Source: EA-27 sp964396265 (GTDB taxonomy: Archaea; Thermoplasmatota; Thermoplasmata; RBG-16-68-12; EA-27). Taken from it: a stretch of 64,000 nt of DNA. The DNA lies in NCBI GenBank assembly GCA_964396265.1, contig CAYNEM010000014.1, positions 7,599-71,598 of the forward strand. Direction: 5' to 3'. The notes under the pieces are model-generated. The model did not search any database. It was not told where the DNA came from and worked only from the letters and a program-made list of their open reading frames with translations. Position 1 is the stretch's first letter, and every line of letters starts with the position of its first letter. The position numbers and the translations under genes were made by a program. Positions 17,350 through 25,599 of this stretch are shown piece after piece.

Positions 17350-18189
17350 CTACCGCTTCCGCGCGAGGGGCTTCGCCCTCGGCTCGGCGGCCTTCACGGA
17401 GGGAACGCCCTTCTTCAGCTGACGGAGTGCCTCCTCGGCGGCGCGCCGTCCGGAGAGGAGCATCGCGCCGAACGTCGGGCCCATCCGCGGGAGTCCGTAA
17501 GTTGAGCACACCGCCATGCCCGCGACGATCACGCCCGGGTATGCGAGTCCCGTGTGCTCCACGACCGCGTCCTCGGACTTCTCGATCCACATGCCGCCCT
17601 CGCCGATCCTCTTCGCCAGCCCGCGCTTCTCGAGCGCCTGAATGACGAGCGCGTCGTGGCCCGTGGCGTCGATCACAAGCTCGCTCTCCAGCGCGATGGG
17701 GTCCACGCATGTGATCTCGTGGGGAAGCGCCTGCACGGGCGTCCAGTTGATGACGACGCCGCCGACGCGGTTCTCCTCGCGGATCACGATGTCCTCGAAC
17801 GACGTCATGTTCTGGATTTTCGCACCTGCGTCCATTGTGGCGGCGATCAGTTTGCTGCACGCGTGCGGGCCCGGCGTTACGAACAGGCCCTTCGAGTATT
17901 CCTCGTACGGGCAGCCGATCTCGTCGAGCACCTTTTGAGCGGGAGCGCGCAGGGTGATCGTGTTCATCAGGAAGCCGCCGATCCAGAAGCCGCCACCGAT
18001 GTAGTTGTTTCGCTCGATCACGACGACCTCGACGCCCGCCTTCGCAAGGTCGCGCGCGGCCATCAGGCCACTGGGGCCGCCACCGACCACCACGACCTCC
18101 GATTCAGCATACCGCTCAAGGTCCTTCGTGAACCCCGAAAGGATCGCGCGGGTGACCTCCGCCTCGCTGGCTGGCTGGAAGATTGGCAT
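17350..18189 (-). CDS. thi4: Thiamine thiazole synthase, Thi4 family
   Basis: 279 residues. An FAD/NAD-binding fold with VVVVGGGPSGLMAARDL and ERNNYIGGGFWIGG builds the adenylated thiazole precursor of thiamine from NAD and glycine. The C-terminal block GMAVCSTYGLPRMGPTFGAM is strongly conserved. In the segment ITCVDPIAL, Cys161 occupies the position of the sulfur-donating cysteine of yeast Thi4; methanococcal enzymes have His there and use free sulfide. This copy may therefore be a single-turnover enzyme. A TATA-like TAATATAC near 18226-18233 and a GGGGAG site suggest a leadered mRNA. Confidence 0.88.
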   Translation of the reverse strand: MPIFQPASEAEVTRAILSGFTKDLERYAESEVVVVGGGPSGLMAARDLAKAGVEVVVIERNNYIGGGFWIGGFLMNTITLRAPAQKVLDEIGCPYEEYSKGLFVTPGPHACSKLIAATMDAGAKIQNMTSFEDIVIREENRVGGVVINWTPVQALPHEITCVDPIALESELVIDATGHDALVIQALEKRGLAKRIGEGGMWIEKSEDAVVEHTGLAYPGVIVAGMAVCSTYGLPRMGPTFGAMLLSGRRAAEEALRQLKKGVPSVKAAEPRAKPLARKR

Positions 18190-18277
18190 GTTTTCGCTCC
18201 CCGAATGTGTCCCAAGTCGGGCGGCGTATATTACGTTATCCTGTCTCTCGGGGTGACGCAGCGGGGAGCCCTGACGG

Positions 18278-19180
18278 TCAGAGTTCGAGGACAGCATTGA
18301 CGTTCCGCGCGCCGGCAGGTCGGAACCCCAGCGTCTCGTAGAGGTGGATCGCCGGATCGTTCCCGATTGTCACGTACAGCGCGAGCCGGTCGTACCCCAG
18401 GTCGACGAGCGCGTTCGTGGTCGCGACGAGCAGCCCCCGCGCGATGCCCTGGCCCCGCCGGTCCTTCCGGACGCCGATCTCCGCGAGGAGGGGCGCCCCC
18501 ATCCAGTGGGACGCCAACGAGACCCCCGCGATCCCGGCCTCGTCCCGCGTCAGCCAAGACCCGAGCGGCAGGTAGGTGCCGTTCTCGCCCTTCCAAATCG
18601 AGGTCACGTAGTCGTTCCACTCCTCTGCCGAGCCGACGTGCATCCCGAACTGTTGTTCCAGATGGCCCTCGTAGGCCCCCATAAGGAACGTGGCGACCTC
18701 GTCGACGTCCATGGCCTCGGGATGGGCGAGGGGAAGGGCGTGCGGCTCTTGCTTCGCGAGGGGCGAGGACTCCATGCGCATCCGCGAGTACCGCTCGACG
18801 AACCCGAGCTTCGTGAAGTCGGCGGTGTAGGTCTCGTCGAACGCGGCGAACACCTTCTCCGCGCCCTTGGCGATCACTGGTTCTACCGCCGCCAGGATCG
18901 CATCCCGCGCCCACCCGCGCGCCTCCGGGACCAGGGAGAAGAATGAGATCGAGTTCGACGGGTCGTCGGGGTTCGGACTGCCGATCCGGACCGTGCCCAC
19001 GATCCGTTCGTTCTCCTTGAACGCGAAGTACGTCTGCTGGACCTCCGGCGGCTCGCGGAGGTAGCGGTCGAGATGGGTGACGAAGTTCTCGGTGGGCTGG
19101 TCCTTCCGCCCTGCGACAAAGGCCTTCCAGAAGTCGACGGCCTCGAGGGACTCGAGGGGGACCAACTCCAGGCCGGGCAT
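18278..19180 (-). CDS. Double-domain GNAT acetyltransferase
   Basis: 300 residues. The C-terminal GNAT domain is intact, with the acetyl-CoA loop VRKDRRGQGIARGLL and the late motif LYETLGFRPAG. The N-terminal half (ERIVGTVRIGS, LVPEARGWARDAIL) looks like a second, degenerate GNAT fold. Tandem GNAT proteins acetylate small molecules, peptides or antibiotics; no substrate can be named. The start was placed at MPGLELVPLE, with a reverse TATA-like element about 25-31 nt upstream. It is divergent from the acyl-CoA dehydrogenase gene. Confidence 0.8.
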   Translation of the reverse strand: MPGLELVPLESLEAVDFWKAFVAGRKDQPTENFVTHLDRYLREPPEVQQTYFAFKENERIVGTVRIGSPNPDDPSNSISFFSLVPEARGWARDAILAAVEPVIAKGAEKVFAAFDETYTADFTKLGFVERYSRMRMESSPLAKQEPHALPLAHPEAMDVDEVATFLMGAYEGHLEQQFGMHVGSAEEWNDYVTSIWKGENGTYLPLGSWLTRDEAGIAGVSLASHWMGAPLLAEIGVRKDRRGQGIARGLLVATTNALVDLGYDRLALYVTIGNDPAIHLYETLGFRPAGARNVNAVLEL

Positions 19181-19257
19181 CGACTCGGGAACCTTGGCGG
19201 CGGTATGAAGCCTTCCGTCCGTGAAGGTTTAAGACGGAACCGCCCCTTTTGCACCCG

Positions 19258-20394
19258 ATGGACTTCGCGCTCGGCGCGGCACACGAGATGACTCGCAAGA
19301 CCGTGCGCGAGTTCGCGGAGAGGGATATCCGTCCGGAGTCCCGGAGGTACGACGAATCGCAGGAGTACCCAATGGGCTGGGCGAGGAAGATGGGCGAGCT
19401 CGGCCTCCTCGGCGTCGCGGTCCCAGAAAAGTACGGAGGCGCGGGGCTCGATTCCATTTGCTACGCGATAACCATCGAGGAGTTATCGTGGGGAGACGCC
19501 TCCGCCGGTGTGATCGCTGCGGTGAACAACGGCCTCGTGTGCGAGCCGATCCTGGCGTTCGGGACGGAGTCGCAGAAGCAGACGCACCTTCCGAAGCTTG
19601 CCTCGGGCGCGTGGATGGGCGCGTACTGTCTCACGGAGCCCGGGTCGGGTTCCGACGCGGCCGCGATGCGCACCACCGCCAAGCTCGACGGGGACGAATG
19701 GGTGTTGAACGGGACGAAGATCTTCGTCACGAACGCGCTCCACGCGAGCGTCCTCGTCGTGTATGCGCGAACGGGGCCGCAGAAGCACGACATCAGCGCT
19801 TTCCTCGTGCCGAAACCCGCGAAGGGACTCACGGAGCTCAAGAAGGAGGACAAGATGGGCATCCGCGCGAGCGATACGATGATGCTCGGGTTCGAGGACA
19901 TTCGGATTCCGAAGGACAATCTGCTCGGGACGCAGGGGAAGGGATTCAACATCGCACTTGCGACCCTCGACGGCGGACGCATTGGAATCGCCGCCCAGGC
20001 GCTCGGGATCGCGCAGGCGGCGTACGACGAGGCCGCCCGGTACGCGAAGGAGCGGGAGGCGTTCGGGCAGCCAATCGTGAACTTCCAGGCCATCCAGTTC
20101 AAGCTCGCCGACATGGCGGTGGAGATCGACGCCGCGCGCCTGCTCACGTACCGCGTCGCGTGGCTTCACGATCAGGGCGTGCGCCACACCTTTGAATCGT
20201 CCGTCGCGAAGCTGTTCGCGAGTGAGGCCGCGCACCGCGCGGTGGACCAGGCTCTCCAGATCCACGGTGGTTACGGTTTCGTCAAGGACTACCTCGTGGA
20301 GAAGCTGTACCGGGACCAGCGGATCACGGAGCTGTACGAGGGCACGAGCGAGGTGCAGCGCCTCGTGATCGCCCGGGACATCCTCGGCAAGTGA
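19258..20394 (+). CDS. Acyl-CoA dehydrogenase
   Basis: 378 residues, the usual length. FAD-dependent alpha,beta-dehydrogenation of an acyl-CoA. Signatures: YCLTEPGSGSDAAAM, the flavin-contacting QIHGGYGFVKDY, and ELYEGTSEVQRLVIARDIL with Glu in the base position used by short/branched-chain and medium-chain enzymes. The chain-length preference cannot be read from sequence. A TATA-like TTTAAGAC lies about 25-31 nt before the ATG. AlaX follows after only 4 nt, so the two form an operon although their roles are unrelated. Confidence 0.92.
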   Translation: MDFALGAAHEMTRKTVREFAERDIRPESRRYDESQEYPMGWARKMGELGLLGVAVPEKYGGAGLDSICYAITIEELSWGDASAGVIAAVNNGLVCEPILAFGTESQKQTHLPKLASGAWMGAYCLTEPGSGSDAAAMRTTAKLDGDEWVLNGTKIFVTNALHASVLVVYARTGPQKHDISAFLVPKPAKGLTELKKEDKMGIRASDTMMLGFEDIRIPKDNLLGTQGKGFNIALATLDGGRIGIAAQALGIAQAAYDEAARYAKEREAFGQPIVNFQAIQFKLADMAVEIDAARLLTYRVAWLHDQGVRHTFESSVAKLFASEAAHRAVDQALQIHGGYGFVKDYLVEKLYRDQRITELYEGTSEVQRLVIARDILGK

Positions 20395-20398
20395 GCGG

Positions 20399-21106
20399 AT
20401 GACGGAGATCCTGTACTTCCCCTCGGCGGAGGCCTGCTACGCGCGCGAGTTCGAAGGACGGATCATCGAGCGCGGGCCGGACTTCGTGGTGCTGGACCGC
20501 ACCCTGTTCTACGCCGAGGGCGGAGGGCAGCCGTACGACACCGGGGTGCTCCAGTGGGGAGGCGGGGCCTCGAGAGTCCACCGGGTCTCGAAGGAGAAGG
20601 GCGTGGTGAAACACTTCGTAGATCGGATGCCGGAAAGCGATGCGGTGCACGGGGTCGTCGACTGGGACCGTCGGTACGCGCACATGCGCTACCACACGTC
20701 CCAACACCTCATGTCCGGGATCGTCTGGAACATCTACGGGGCGCGCACCGTCGGGAACCAGCTCTATGCGGACCGCGCGCGCGTGGACTTCCAGCCCGTG
20801 AGCTTCGTGTCGGAGGACCTGAAGCGAATCGAGGACGAGTGCAACCGTGCGATCGCCGAGGCCATGCCCGTGCGGATCTATGAGGAGGACCGCGTCAAGG
20901 TCGAGAACGAGATCGGAGACCGTTCTCTGGTCGACCTCATCCCGAAGCACATCACGCGCCTCCGTGTCGTGAAAATCGGTGACCGCGACTACTGTCCGTG
21001 CGGCGGCACCCACCTGAGGAACACATCCGAGATCGGGCGTGTCCGCATCACCGAGCGCCGGAGCAAGGGGAAGGACACGGACCGGATCGTGTACGATCTG
21101 GTGTAA
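20399..21106 (+). CDS. alaX: AlaX-type alanyl-tRNA editing protein
   Basis: 235 residues. A free-standing editing domain that deacylates Ser-tRNA(Ala) or Gly-tRNA(Ala). Zinc ligands are in the HxxxH motif RYHTSQHLMSG and in DYCPCGGTHLRNTSEIG. The N-terminal part (FYAEGGGQPYDTG) is the beta-barrel shared with the C-Ala-proximal editing domain of AlaRS. Size fits AlaX-M. It follows the acyl-CoA dehydrogenase stop by 4 nt. Confidence 0.9.
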   Translation: MTEILYFPSAEACYAREFEGRIIERGPDFVVLDRTLFYAEGGGQPYDTGVLQWGGGASRVHRVSKEKGVVKHFVDRMPESDAVHGVVDWDRRYAHMRYHTSQHLMSGIVWNIYGARTVGNQLYADRARVDFQPVSFVSEDLKRIEDECNRAIAEAMPVRIYEEDRVKVENEIGDRSLVDLIPKHITRLRVVKIGDRDYCPCGGTHLRNTSEIGRVRITERRSKGKDTDRIVYDLV

Positions 21107-21119
21107 GCGCCGTTGTGAC

Positions 21120-22361
21120 TCATGTCGCGTCACCGGGCGGCGCGGCACGCCCCGCCGCGCGTTCCGCACGCCGCCGTTCCGCGATCGGATCACGTGCGAA
21201 GAGCATGGTGAGCCCCGCCACGATGGCCCACGCCGCCGCGACGAGGAAAGGTGCGATCGTGACCCGGCCGCTCACGAGGGTGATGTCGAGGACGAACCCG
21301 AGGATGACCGGGCCGAGGAGGAAGCCGAGGTCCCCGATCGTCCTGTAGAGGCCCATCGACGTGCCCATGATCGCCTTCGGCGTAAGGTCCGTCGTCCAGG
21401 CGACGAGCGGGCCGTGGATGCCGATGACGGCCCCGAAGAGGAACATCACCGGGATCGCGCTCGCGAGGTCCCGCGCAAGGAACAGGAAGGGGGCGACGAC
21501 GCCCACGCCGACGAGGGAGAGGACGAACGGCACCTTGCGGCCGATCCGGTCCGCGAGGAGACCGCTCGGGTAGAGAGTGATGAGCTGGGCGAGGGCGTTC
21601 GTCGTGATCAGCACGCCCGTGTATGTGACCGCCAAGGTCCCCGAGATGCCCCAGTTAAACACGACGAACAGCGGGATGACCGTCGACACGAGCCCCGCGC
21701 GGACGAAAAACGCCGCCATCGTGCCAGACGTTACGATGAGGTAAGAGCGATCTCGCAGGAGACGCTTGACCGCCACCCGGTCCACGCGACCGAGGGCGGA
21801 GGATTCCTCCTCCGGCTCGAGGCCGAACGTGATCAGCACCATCCCCACGCAGGCGAGAAGCGAGTACACCGCGAATGGGGCTCGCAGACCCCATGCTAGG
21901 GTGACGAAGCCCCCCACAACCGGGCCGAGGACCTGTCCGATGAGGAGGGCGTTCACGTACAGTCCCATGTATCGGCCTCGTCGCTCCGTGGGCACGCGCC
22001 TGGCCAGCGTGGCGAGCGAGGACGTGACGTAGAAAGCGCTCCCCACCCCCTCGGCGAACCTGACGGACAGGAGGACGGGGTAGTTGAATGCGTGGACCGC
22101 GATCGCGGATGTCAGCGCGATGATGCTCAGGCCCGTGATCATCAACCGGCGGTTCCCGAATCGATCCCCGAGGGCTCCAGCAGGCAGGTCCAGGAGGACG
22201 CGCGCCGCAGGCAGAGATCCCACGAGCACTCCTGCCAGGAATGGCGTCGCACCGAGCGCGCGTCCGTACTGCGGAAGCGCGGGAGAGATGACCGAGATCC
22301 CGATCATCACGAGGAAGACCGTCCCGGATAGAACCGCAACCGTCCTGCGCAGGGACGACAC
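21120..22361 (-). CDS. Major facilitator superfamily transporter
   Basis: 413 residues, about twelve membrane helices in two halves. The first loop has the MFS motif A (PAGALGDRFGNRRLM), and an equivalent SGLLADRIGRKVPF opens the second half. The pattern is that of drug/metabolite exporters of the DHA1 type, but the substrate is unknown. The GTG start has a reverse TATA-like TTTAAGTCC about 24-31 nt upstream. Confidence 0.85.
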   Translation of the reverse strand: MSSLRRTVAVLSGTVFLVMIGISVISPALPQYGRALGATPFLAGVLVGSLPAARVLLDLPAGALGDRFGNRRLMITGLSIIALTSAIAVHAFNYPVLLSVRFAEGVGSAFYVTSSLATLARRVPTERRGRYMGLYVNALLIGQVLGPVVGGFVTLAWGLRAPFAVYSLLACVGMVLITFGLEPEEESSALGRVDRVAVKRLLRDRSYLIVTSGTMAAFFVRAGLVSTVIPLFVVFNWGISGTLAVTYTGVLITTNALAQLITLYPSGLLADRIGRKVPFVLSLVGVGVVAPFLFLARDLASAIPVMFLFGAVIGIHGPLVAWTTDLTPKAIMGTSMGLYRTIGDLGFLLGPVILGFVLDITLVSGRVTIAPFLVAAAWAIVAGLTMLFARDPIAERRRAERAAGRAAPPGDAT

Positions 22362-22430
22362 GGGGCGCGGACACGGAGCCCCGGACTTAAACCTTCAGAC
22401 CTTTCGTGGCCACGACGACAGCCCCTGCCA

Positions 22431-22670
22431 TTACTCTACCTCGGGTCGCACGAAAATGACTTCGCCCGCGTACTCGATTCGGACGATCTTGTAGTAGGGA
22501 ATCGTGGCGGTTGCAGTCGAGAAGTAGCGCCGACCGAGCTCCGTGATCTCCTCCCCTCGGATCACCTTGACGTCTTCGGTCCGCCGGCCGCGCACCCAAA
22601 CGACCGCCCGAGCGAGATCCCGTCCTGCGCGCCACCGGAGCTCATTCAGGAGGTTTCGTACGCTCGACAC
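22431..22670 (-). CDS. DUF504 (UPF0248) small protein
   Basis: 79 residues from a GTG. It matches the archaeal DUF504 pattern: RNLLNELRW at the N-terminus, VIRGEEITELG in the middle, and the ending ATIPYYKIVRIEYAGEVIF (family: iPyHRI..I...G). The conserved His of iPyHRI is Tyr here. The function of the family is unknown. It is a compact alpha/beta protein with no membrane segment. Confidence 0.7.
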   Translation of the reverse strand: MSSVRNLLNELRWRAGRDLARAVVWVRGRRTEDVKVIRGEEITELGRRYFSTATATIPYYKIVRIEYAGEVIFVRPEVE

Positions 22671-22694
22671 GGGAGGGCATCGACGACCGAGCTT

Positions 22695-23315
22695 TCACTT
22701 CTGCGGCGAGCCTTGGGATGCCGACCCGATCAGGGGGACACCGGACCGCCATCGGTACACGAGGTAGCCGAGCGCTCCGAGCGCCACGAACTCGAGGACC
22801 TTGGACACGACTCCAATCGGCTCGAAGTGCTCCGGCTCCGCCAAGCCGGGCGGAGCGACCACGCGGGTGACGAAGAAGACAACGACGAGCCCGATGAGGA
22901 CAGCGATGGAGATCAAGTAGACGAGGGGCTTCGCGCGAAAGAGACCGAACCCCAGCACGAGCTGGACCGCACCCGCCACGACGAAGAACACGGCAAAGGA
23001 CAGGATCGAGAGATGTTCGCTCACGACGTAGAAGTGCAGGATCCCGTCCGCGAGCATGAGCGAGGAGGCGGCGAACAAAGCGTAGGCCTCTCGGCCGGCG
23101 GGCTTCCCGAGGAGGAGCATCCGTGCGCCGACCGCGGCGAGCACGACGCCGACAATGACCACGACGGTGGCGACAGTGTTATGCGCGATGACCGCGGCCT
23201 CTTCGTCGTGACTCTCCGCTGGCTGCCCGAGGACATAGCTCAGGTCCCAAGTCACCGCCCCGAGAGCGATAACGAGCCCGACAAGCACAAGTTCGAGCCC
23301 TAGTCGTTTCGGCAT
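22695..23315 (-). CDS. Six-helix membrane protein of unknown function
   Basis: 206 residues with six predicted membrane helices, starting with LELVLVGLVIALGAVTWDLS. One acidic/His-containing loop (GQPAESHDEEAAVIAH) faces one side and could bind metal. I do not recognise a family. It lies 24 nt upstream of the DUF504 gene on the same strand and may be co-transcribed. Its upstream spacer holds a strong hairpin. Confidence 0.65.
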   Translation of the reverse strand: MPKRLGLELVLVGLVIALGAVTWDLSYVLGQPAESHDEEAAVIAHNTVATVVVIVGVVLAAVGARMLLLGKPAGREAYALFAASSLMLADGILHFYVVSEHLSILSFAVFFVVAGAVQLVLGFGLFRAKPLVYLISIAVLIGLVVVFFVTRVVAPPGLAEPEHFEPIGVVSKVLEFVALGALGYLVYRWRSGVPLIGSASQGSPQK

Positions 23316-23365
23316 CACGTCCCCGGCCCCTGACCCCAATGCGCCACGAGATACCCCGTAGATAT

Positions 23366-23400
23366 CCCTTTCCCCAACCACCGCCCTCTGGGGGAAAGGG
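23366..23400. promoter_or_regulatory. Strong inverted repeat in the divergent spacer before gatD
   Basis: CCCTTTCCCC (23366-23375) and GGGGAAAGGG (23391-23400) form a perfect 10-bp stem around a 15-nt loop. The repeat lies 28 nt upstream of the gatD ATG and 50 nt upstream of the membrane-protein ATG on the other strand. It could be an operator or an RNA hairpin in a gatD leader. Confidence 0.4.
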
Positions 23401-23427
23401 TCAAGTCCCGCGCGCCGATGCGCGGCC

Positions 23428-24732
23428 ATGGTCGAGTATCCGGAGCCGGCGAGGGGAAAGCTCGACGCCGCCAAGGCCTCCGAGGGGGATCGGGTCCGGA
23501 TTGCCGGGGAACGGACGTACGAGGGCGTCGTCATGCCCCACACGGAGTTCTCCGGGCCGGACATCCTCGTCCTGAAGCTCGACACCGGGTACAACGTCGG
23601 GATCCCCGTCTCGCAGATCTCCGCGATCGAACTCCTGAAGCGGACGAACGTGTCGACGGCGACGCGCGCCCTCCCACCGCCAAGGACCGGCAAGCCGCTC
23701 GCAGCCGTCCTCGGTACCGGCGGCACGATCGCCTCGTACGTCGACTACCGCACGGGCGCCGTGCACCCTGCGGTGACCGCGGAGGACCTCGTGTTCTCCG
23801 TGCCGGAGATCCTCGACGCGTGCAACGTGCGGGCCCGCATGATCTACAGCGTTTTCAGCGAGAACCTCACGCCGAAGCAGTGGCAGGAGCTGGCGGTGGA
23901 GGCCGCGAGGGAACTCAACTCCGGCGCGGATGCCGTGATCATCCCGCACGGCACGGACACGCTGCACTTCACGACGGCGGCGCTCGCGTTCATGCTTCGT
24001 GGCCTCACGGGCCCGGTCATCCTCGTCGGCAGCCAGAGGTCTTCGGACCGGCCGAGCAGCGACGCCGCGTTCAACCTGCTTTGCGCCGCGCGGCTGGCGG
24101 CGGAGGATCTCGGCGAGGTCGTCTCCTGCATGCACCACGAGACCGGGGACACCGCATGCGCGGTCCTGCGCGGGACGAAGATTCGGAAGATGCACGCCTC
24201 GCGGCGGGACGCGTTCAAGGCGATCAACGAGAGGCCCCTCGGTCTCGTGTACGCGGACGGACGGGTCACGTGGAGCGCCGCCACGGAGCCGCGCGGGAAG
24301 GGGACCGCGGTCGCGGAGACCGGGATGGATTCGGACGTTGCCCTCGTCACGTTCCATCCGGGGCTTACCGCCAAACGATTCGAGGCCCAGACGCACGACG
24401 CGCACGGGATCGTGATCGCGGGCACGGGGCTCGGCCACGTGAGCGACGACCTCGTCGCCCCCATCCGGAAGGCAGTGCACGACGGGAAGGCGGTCGTGAT
24501 GACGACGCAGTGCCTCAACGGCCGCGTCGGCCTCCGCGTCTACGACAAGGGCCGCGATCTGCTGGCGGCAGGGGTGATCCCGGGCGAGGACATGCTCCCC
24601 GAGGTCGCCCTCGTGAAGCTCATGTGGGTCCTCGGGCGGACGAACGACCCTCGGGAGGTCCACGACCTCATGACGACGAATCTTGCCGGCGAGATCAACC
24701 CGACGATCACGTTGGACGAATACGTGTTCTGA
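23428..24732 (+). CDS. gatD: Glutamyl-tRNA(Gln) amidotransferase subunit D
   Basis: 434 residues. The asparaginase-like subunit of the archaeal GatDE complex; it releases ammonia from glutamine, which GatE uses to convert Glu-tRNA(Gln) to Gln-tRNA(Gln). Active-site blocks: AVLGTGGTIASYVDYRTGAV (first Thr), IPHGTDTLHFTTAAL (Thr-Asp) and SSDRPSSDAAFNL. The N-terminal 90 residues form the GatD-specific barrel. gatE is in the same direction but 2 kb downstream, with three other loci between. Confidence 0.95.
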   Translation: MVEYPEPARGKLDAAKASEGDRVRIAGERTYEGVVMPHTEFSGPDILVLKLDTGYNVGIPVSQISAIELLKRTNVSTATRALPPPRTGKPLAAVLGTGGTIASYVDYRTGAVHPAVTAEDLVFSVPEILDACNVRARMIYSVFSENLTPKQWQELAVEAARELNSGADAVIIPHGTDTLHFTTAALAFMLRGLTGPVILVGSQRSSDRPSSDAAFNLLCAARLAAEDLGEVVSCMHHETGDTACAVLRGTKIRKMHASRRDAFKAINERPLGLVYADGRVTWSAATEPRGKGTAVAETGMDSDVALVTFHPGLTAKRFEAQTHDAHGIVIAGTGLGHVSDDLVAPIRKAVHDGKAVVMTTQCLNGRVGLRVYDKGRDLLAAGVIPGEDMLPEVALVKLMWVLGRTNDPREVHDLMTTNLAGEINPTITLDEYVF

Positions 24733-25046
24733 ATGACGAAACTTTTCGTCTATGGCACCCTCATCGACGATGCCGCGATACGATCTGTGCTCGGGCGCGT
24801 GCCCGGTCCCGCGCGGCCGTGCTGCGGGGCTTTCGTCGCGTCGCCCACGAGAAAAAGGGCCATGGGTCGTCACGGAGCCGGGCCCTGCCGCCCAGATCCA
24901 AGGGAAGATCCTCGAGTGGCTGAGGGAGCGGGAGGTCGATCGCTTCGACAAGTTCGAGGGAGTGGACCGGCCTGTCCCGCCGCGTCCCCGTGGAGGTCGA
25001 AGTCGGCGCGTCGCGCGTCGAGGCGTGGACATACGTCAAGGCTTAA
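24733..25046 (+). pseudogene. Gamma-glutamylcyclotransferase (GGCT/AIG2-like) pseudogene with three frameshifts
   Basis: It begins with ATG directly after the gatD stop. The GGCT start MTKLFVYGTLIDDAAIRSVLG is in frame 1. Homology then moves to frame 3 (AVLRGFRRVAHEKKG, from about 24813), to frame 2 (WVVTEPGPAAQIQGKILEWL and DRFDKFEG, from 24863), and back to frame 3 (LSRRVPVEVEV to VEAWTYVKA-stop, from 24972). All pieces are in the right order for one protein of about 105 residues. Three shifts in 310 bp, between intact genes, favour a decayed gene over sequencing error. Confidence 0.8.
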
Positions 25047-25073
25047 TCGTGGAACCCCTCTGTGGTCCGCGCA

Positions 25074-25547
25074 ATGAAGCTCGACCAACTCGGCAAGGTC
25101 GGAGAGTTCTGCAACGACGCGAGCGTCCCGATCATCACGGGGAAGGAGAAAATCATCGGCTTCCGCCAGCTCGCCTACGTGTTCCACGCGAAGGGCATCC
25201 TCAAGAAGGTCGTGCTCCCGCGCCGGACGGGCTGGGTGTACCTCACGGACCAGCGCATCCTCCACCTCGACGACGGGTGGGTGACGAGGGACGGGGCCCA
25301 ATGGAAGCGGTACGAGGAGGTGGCGTTCGGGGAGACCTTGTGGGTCCGCCACAAACGCGCGGACAAGGTGTGGGTCGACGTCCTTGCGGACGGGAAGAAG
25401 TACGCGATCGCGTACCAGCCGTACGGCGCGGCCGCCCGGCTGTTCTCGTGGCTCCTCAAGGAGAAGGAGACGCGGAGGAAGTTCGGGAAGGGCGAGCTCG
25501 AATCCGTGTACGCGAAGGAGAGGTGGTACCGCCACCCGCCGAAGTGA
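25074..25547 (+). CDS. Protein of unknown function with a PH/GRAM-like core
   Basis: 157 residues. Start at MKLDQLGKV with a TATA-like GCTTAATCG about 26-33 nt upstream. The segment RTGWVYLTDQRILHLDDGWV resembles the beta-hairpin of bacterial PH or GRAM domains, in which a T-x-x-R-I strand is common; this is a weak resemblance. The remainder is charged, without membrane helices or Cys motifs. Sits between the GGCT pseudogene and a GNAT gene. Confidence 0.55.
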   Translation: MKLDQLGKVGEFCNDASVPIITGKEKIIGFRQLAYVFHAKGILKKVVLPRRTGWVYLTDQRILHLDDGWVTRDGAQWKRYEEVAFGETLWVRHKRADKVWVDVLADGKKYAIAYQPYGAAARLFSWLLKEKETRRKFGKGELESVYAKERWYRHPPK

Positions 25548-25599
25548 ACCACGCAACGAGACGCAACCCTTACATCCCCGGACGCGGGTGGGCGCGACT

